Notes under the pieces: generated by a model | The model's database searches: none | Seen by the model: the letters and a program-made list of their open reading frames with translations, nothing else | Told to the model about the DNA's origin: nothing | Part shown: in pieces, positions 61,218 to 64,000 of the stretch | Layout of the letters: every line of letters starts with the position of its first letter | How positions within the stretch are numbered: position 1 is the stretch's first letter | Source: Archegozetes longisetosus | Lineage: Eukaryota; Arthropoda; Arachnida; Sarcoptiformes; Trhypochthoniidae | Direction: 5' to 3' | DNA: 64,000 nucleotides | NCBI GenBank assembly: GCA_018873245.2 | Contig: JAEMBT020000010.1 | Span: 278,001-342,000, forward strand | Translations under genes and position numbers: made by a program

Positions 61218-62317
61218 CAGTATATGGAAATATCTAACTATGAAGATATCTTGCTTGATATCTTTTGAACTACCTAGACGATTTGAAATCTGTTTTCTGC
61301 AAAATATCAAGCAACGCCCCCAATTGTTAAGTTGAAGGCATGATCAAATTAAAAACAAAATTTAACGAGATAAATTGAAAATAATTGAATTGAAGATAAG
61401 GAAAAATTTGAATTTTTAATTAAAAATCGTAATGTATTTGAAGTGAAGTGAGCTTTGGGTGTGGTGCGAGAATGGCACTCGCGTTGACGAGCGAAAAATT
61501 GCCCACATGGACAGGACTTTCCGTTTTAATGTCTCTTTTGTGCTCTTCTGAGTTTTCTAGCTTGAATGATTTACTTAACATTTTAATTTGTTAAAAATCT
61601 ACCTAGTTTCAGTTTTCATGGATTAGGTGAACTTTTTTTTCATGAAATCTTAACAAAGAGGTTTATGCCAAGTTTTTGGAGGAACGGGTGCTCCCCCATA
61701 TTGAGCGCCATTTTGATGACGGGAATGTCCTGCTCCTCCACGACAACCACCCGAGCCATACATTAAATTTTATTAAAGATTGGATCACAATAAATATCGA
61801 ACCAGTTGAAGATTTTGTGATTCCACACCCGAGGTATTGATAGAATTCATTTTAAAATAGTATTTAATCAAATTTTCAGTCTTTTCCCGGATCTAAATCC
61901 CGATGAAAATGTCGGGTCAATGATAAAGAATTTGGTTCACAGTGAAAGACCAGTCATAACATCAAAAGATTTTTTGGCAGCTCTGGAGTCGGCCCACCAG
62001 AAGATGTGACTCTTCTTGGCGCCAGTTCTTCATTAACCTGGTACAATCCATGCCCAGGAATGTTGAGGCTGTGCGATAAGCTACTGGTAGTCATACGAGA
62101 TATTAATCTAATAAATATACTATTATTTATCATAAAAAATCTCTTGTTTTCAATAAAATTTGATTATTTTTCTTAAACAAGCTCAACTATTAAACTTGCA
62201 AGGATATTTAGAAATCGGGGAGTTGTGAACCTTGTTGCTGAAATTGGTTCAAATTCATTCACCATGTTTGATTTTATTGATTCTTATATCTCCATAGTTA
62301 GATATTTCCATATACTG
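61218..62317. mobile_element. Tc1-like element with TA target duplication
   Basis: Inverted termini of about 35 bases starting CAGTATATGGAAATATCTAA at both ends, with one mismatch in the first 31 bases. Flanked by TA at 61216-61217 and 62318-62319. Length 1,100 bases. It carries the C-terminal half of a transposase gene at 61655-62010; the 5' half is not recognisable. Confidence 0.85.
61655..62010 (+). pseudogene. Tc1-like transposase fragment with a probable intron
   Basis: Reads KEVYAKFLEERVLPHIERHF, then NVLLLHDNHPSHT (second catalytic Asp), then after a 46-base GT...AG stretch (61834-61879) LFPDLNPDENVGSMIKNLV (last catalytic acidic residue region) and ALESAHQKM followed by a stop. Removing the 46 bases restores the conserved spacing, so it is probably a spliceosomal intron. 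The N-terminal half is absent. Confidence 0.65.
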
Positions 62318-62319
62318 TA

Positions 62320-63111
62320 TCTTATTTTGTGGGGTTTTAACTATTCAGACAACCAACCTATTATGCAATGTAATAGATCGATAGAAAACACATGTAATTT
62401 ACTTTAATTGGGAATATCGATCATCATAATATACCGAGAAATGACGACTTTATAATTAAAAATGTTTAATGTTTCTTATAACAGATTTTAATGCTACATG
62501 CTTAGAAGCAGGTTATTTCTCACAAAAATAATTTTTGTTTAAACGCTAAAATTTTCTGCCTACCAAAAGTTTAATCTGTTAGTCAAAGTAAATAAGTTCA
62601 GATCTAAAGTTATAACTTTCAATTAGTCAAAGATAACTTTGGTTAAGAAGAATTAAATAGTTTTTTCGAAGACATTCCCCAAGTATATGTAAAGGAATAA
62701 AGATTAAGATTATTTTCTATTTATCAAATGATGGTTTAAGTAGCAATTTTCTGTCGATTGCAGTTTGGTAAAGCAATAAGTTTTCACAAGTTTTTGTATT
62801 TATTTTTAGAATTAACAGGTGAAAAGGTTTCTAATATTGACCTTATAAGGATTAAAATAGTAGGGGATTAAAATCTTTCAAAGTCGCCATAATTCTGACT
62901 CTTTCTGGGTTTTATTGCAATTCTTACACCTTATATATAGATTTTAATCGAATGTATCTTTAGTTTTATTGTAGTAGGCAAACAGTGAACTTTAAATAAA
63001 GTTATCATTTTTAAAAACTAAATACGTAAACTTTACATATATGATAATTATTTGCCTATTTCTAGAGATAAATATTTTGATACGCAAAAAAAATCCGAAA
63101 TACACCTATGG
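62320..63111. other. non-coding; part shared with Gr unit
   Basis: No gene. Bases about 62690-63040 resemble 16000-16350 in the same orientation. Confidence 0.5.
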
Positions 63112-63660
63112 ACAACCAGAAGTTACGTCGGAAAACCGCTATACCTTTTGATTGGCTTGATCGATTTAAATAATTTTTACACCAAATTAACCAAGAATAA
63201 ATGTAGTTTCTTAAAATGTAATGTAAATGTGATTTAATTTTTTCAAACCACTATAACTTTTTTATCTTGCTGAATATTCAAATTTCCTTCAAATCATAGA
63301 AATTAAATTTATTCTTCGTTAATTTGGTGAACAAATTTTGAAAATCGGATTACAAAGTCAAAAGTTATAAAGATTTTGCGAGTCAACGTGGCAAGTGATT
63401 TGCAACTGAAATTATGTTGACTCGCAAAATCTTTATAACTTTGACTTTTAATCCGATTTTCAAAATTGTTCACCAAATTAACGAAGAATTTAATTTTTGA
63501 TTTGAAGGAAATTTGAATATTCAGCAAGATAAAAAGTTATAGTGGTTTGAAATTAAATCACATTTACATTACATTTAAAAACTACATTTATTCTGGCTAG
63601 TGTATTTAAATCGATCAAGCCAATAAAAAGTTATAGCGATTTTTCGACGGAACTGGTTGT
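63112..63660. repeat. large palindrome (foldback element)
   Basis: Two arms of about 265 bases around a 27-base loop (63388-63414). The inner arms are almost perfect (TTGCGAGTCAAC / GTTGACTCGCAA). The outer ends ACAACCAG and CTGGTTGT also pair. No gene; the reading frames inside are by-products of the palindrome. No clear target duplication. Confidence 0.8.
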
Positions 63661-64000
63661 TGTATATTACGAATAAATTGCAAAATGAGTTGAAATTTTA
63701 TGATTCTCTGTATTAAATAGATCTTGTTCTTATTCATAAAACTCAAGTTTTGTTACATGAATTGTTTGATAAAAAAACGAGAAATGAATAAAAATTAAAC
63801 ATCAGAATTATGTAAAAATTCTATGTTAAAGTTATGTCTCAAAGTATTGTTTTTCATTAATTTCATGATGAAAACTCTGACACTTAAAAGATAAACATGA
63901 CTATTAAGGGTTTCTTTACATTCAGATTAATATGAAAAAGTTCTTACTTACTAAGATTTATGACTGATATTGAATACTTGTTAATTGGTAATTTTCAAGT
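63661..64000. other. Gr-unit-like sequence, inverted
   Basis: From about 63735 to the window end it matches the reverse strand of about 16480-16745, so another diverged copy of the Gr repeat unit may continue beyond the window. Confidence 0.6.

Noticed and set aside
63112-63660. CRISPR-like array or RNA gene.
   Set aside because: It is one inverted repeat, not direct repeats with spacers, in eukaryotic DNA; no tRNA or rRNA features are visible.

Overview
This is AT-rich animal nuclear DNA with small spliceosomal introns (about 45 to 130 bases in most genes) and many DNA transposons. Insect-type gustatory receptors, a secreted acid sphingomyelinase pair, a type-B carboxylesterase and an ionotropic-glutamate-receptor-like gene point to an arthropod. 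A mite is my best guess, from the compact introns and family mix, but the sequence alone does not settle it.

Layout. 1-4886: two tandem acid sphingomyelinase genes, the first cut by the window edge. 6301-7304: first copy of a three-member family of secreted, Asn-rich glycoproteins of unknown function. 8150-9669: a Tc1/mariner-like element with a hAT element nested in it. 9670-30872: a gustatory receptor (Gr) region with one intact gene (13355-14720), several dead copies, and an almost perfect 8,076-base tandem duplication (14591-22666 and 22667-30742) that carries a dead Gr interrupted by an insertion, a second Gr relic interrupted by a Harbinger element, and a carboxylesterase relic. 31846-43370: two further minus-strand glycoprotein genes in a tandem block that already held a hAT element. 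One copy of that hAT later received a piggyBac and an LTR-like insertion, and the other received a second hAT. 45508-52080: an iGluR-like gene and a paralogous pseudogene. 54833-55886: an isopenicillin-N-synthase-like oxygenase. 56495-59038: an intact carboxylesterase. 60270-64000: a divergent Gr relic, Tc1 relics, a large palindrome, and sequence homologous to the Gr unit.

The most striking item is the iGluR-like gene. It has a signal peptide and both halves (S1 and S2) of a glutamate-binding clamshell, but the roughly 150-residue TM1-pore-TM3 block is absent. S1 runs into S2 in one open exon through a linker of a few residues. The residues that hold glutamate in AMPA receptors are present. 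The paralogous pseudogene has the same join, so this is an inherited architecture and not a one-off deletion. It suggests a secreted, channel-less glutamate-binding protein, although this copy carries a one-base frameshift that needs checking.

The genes do not form a pathway. Several look like secreted or chemosensory accessory functions in a region shaped by local duplication, inversion and transposition.
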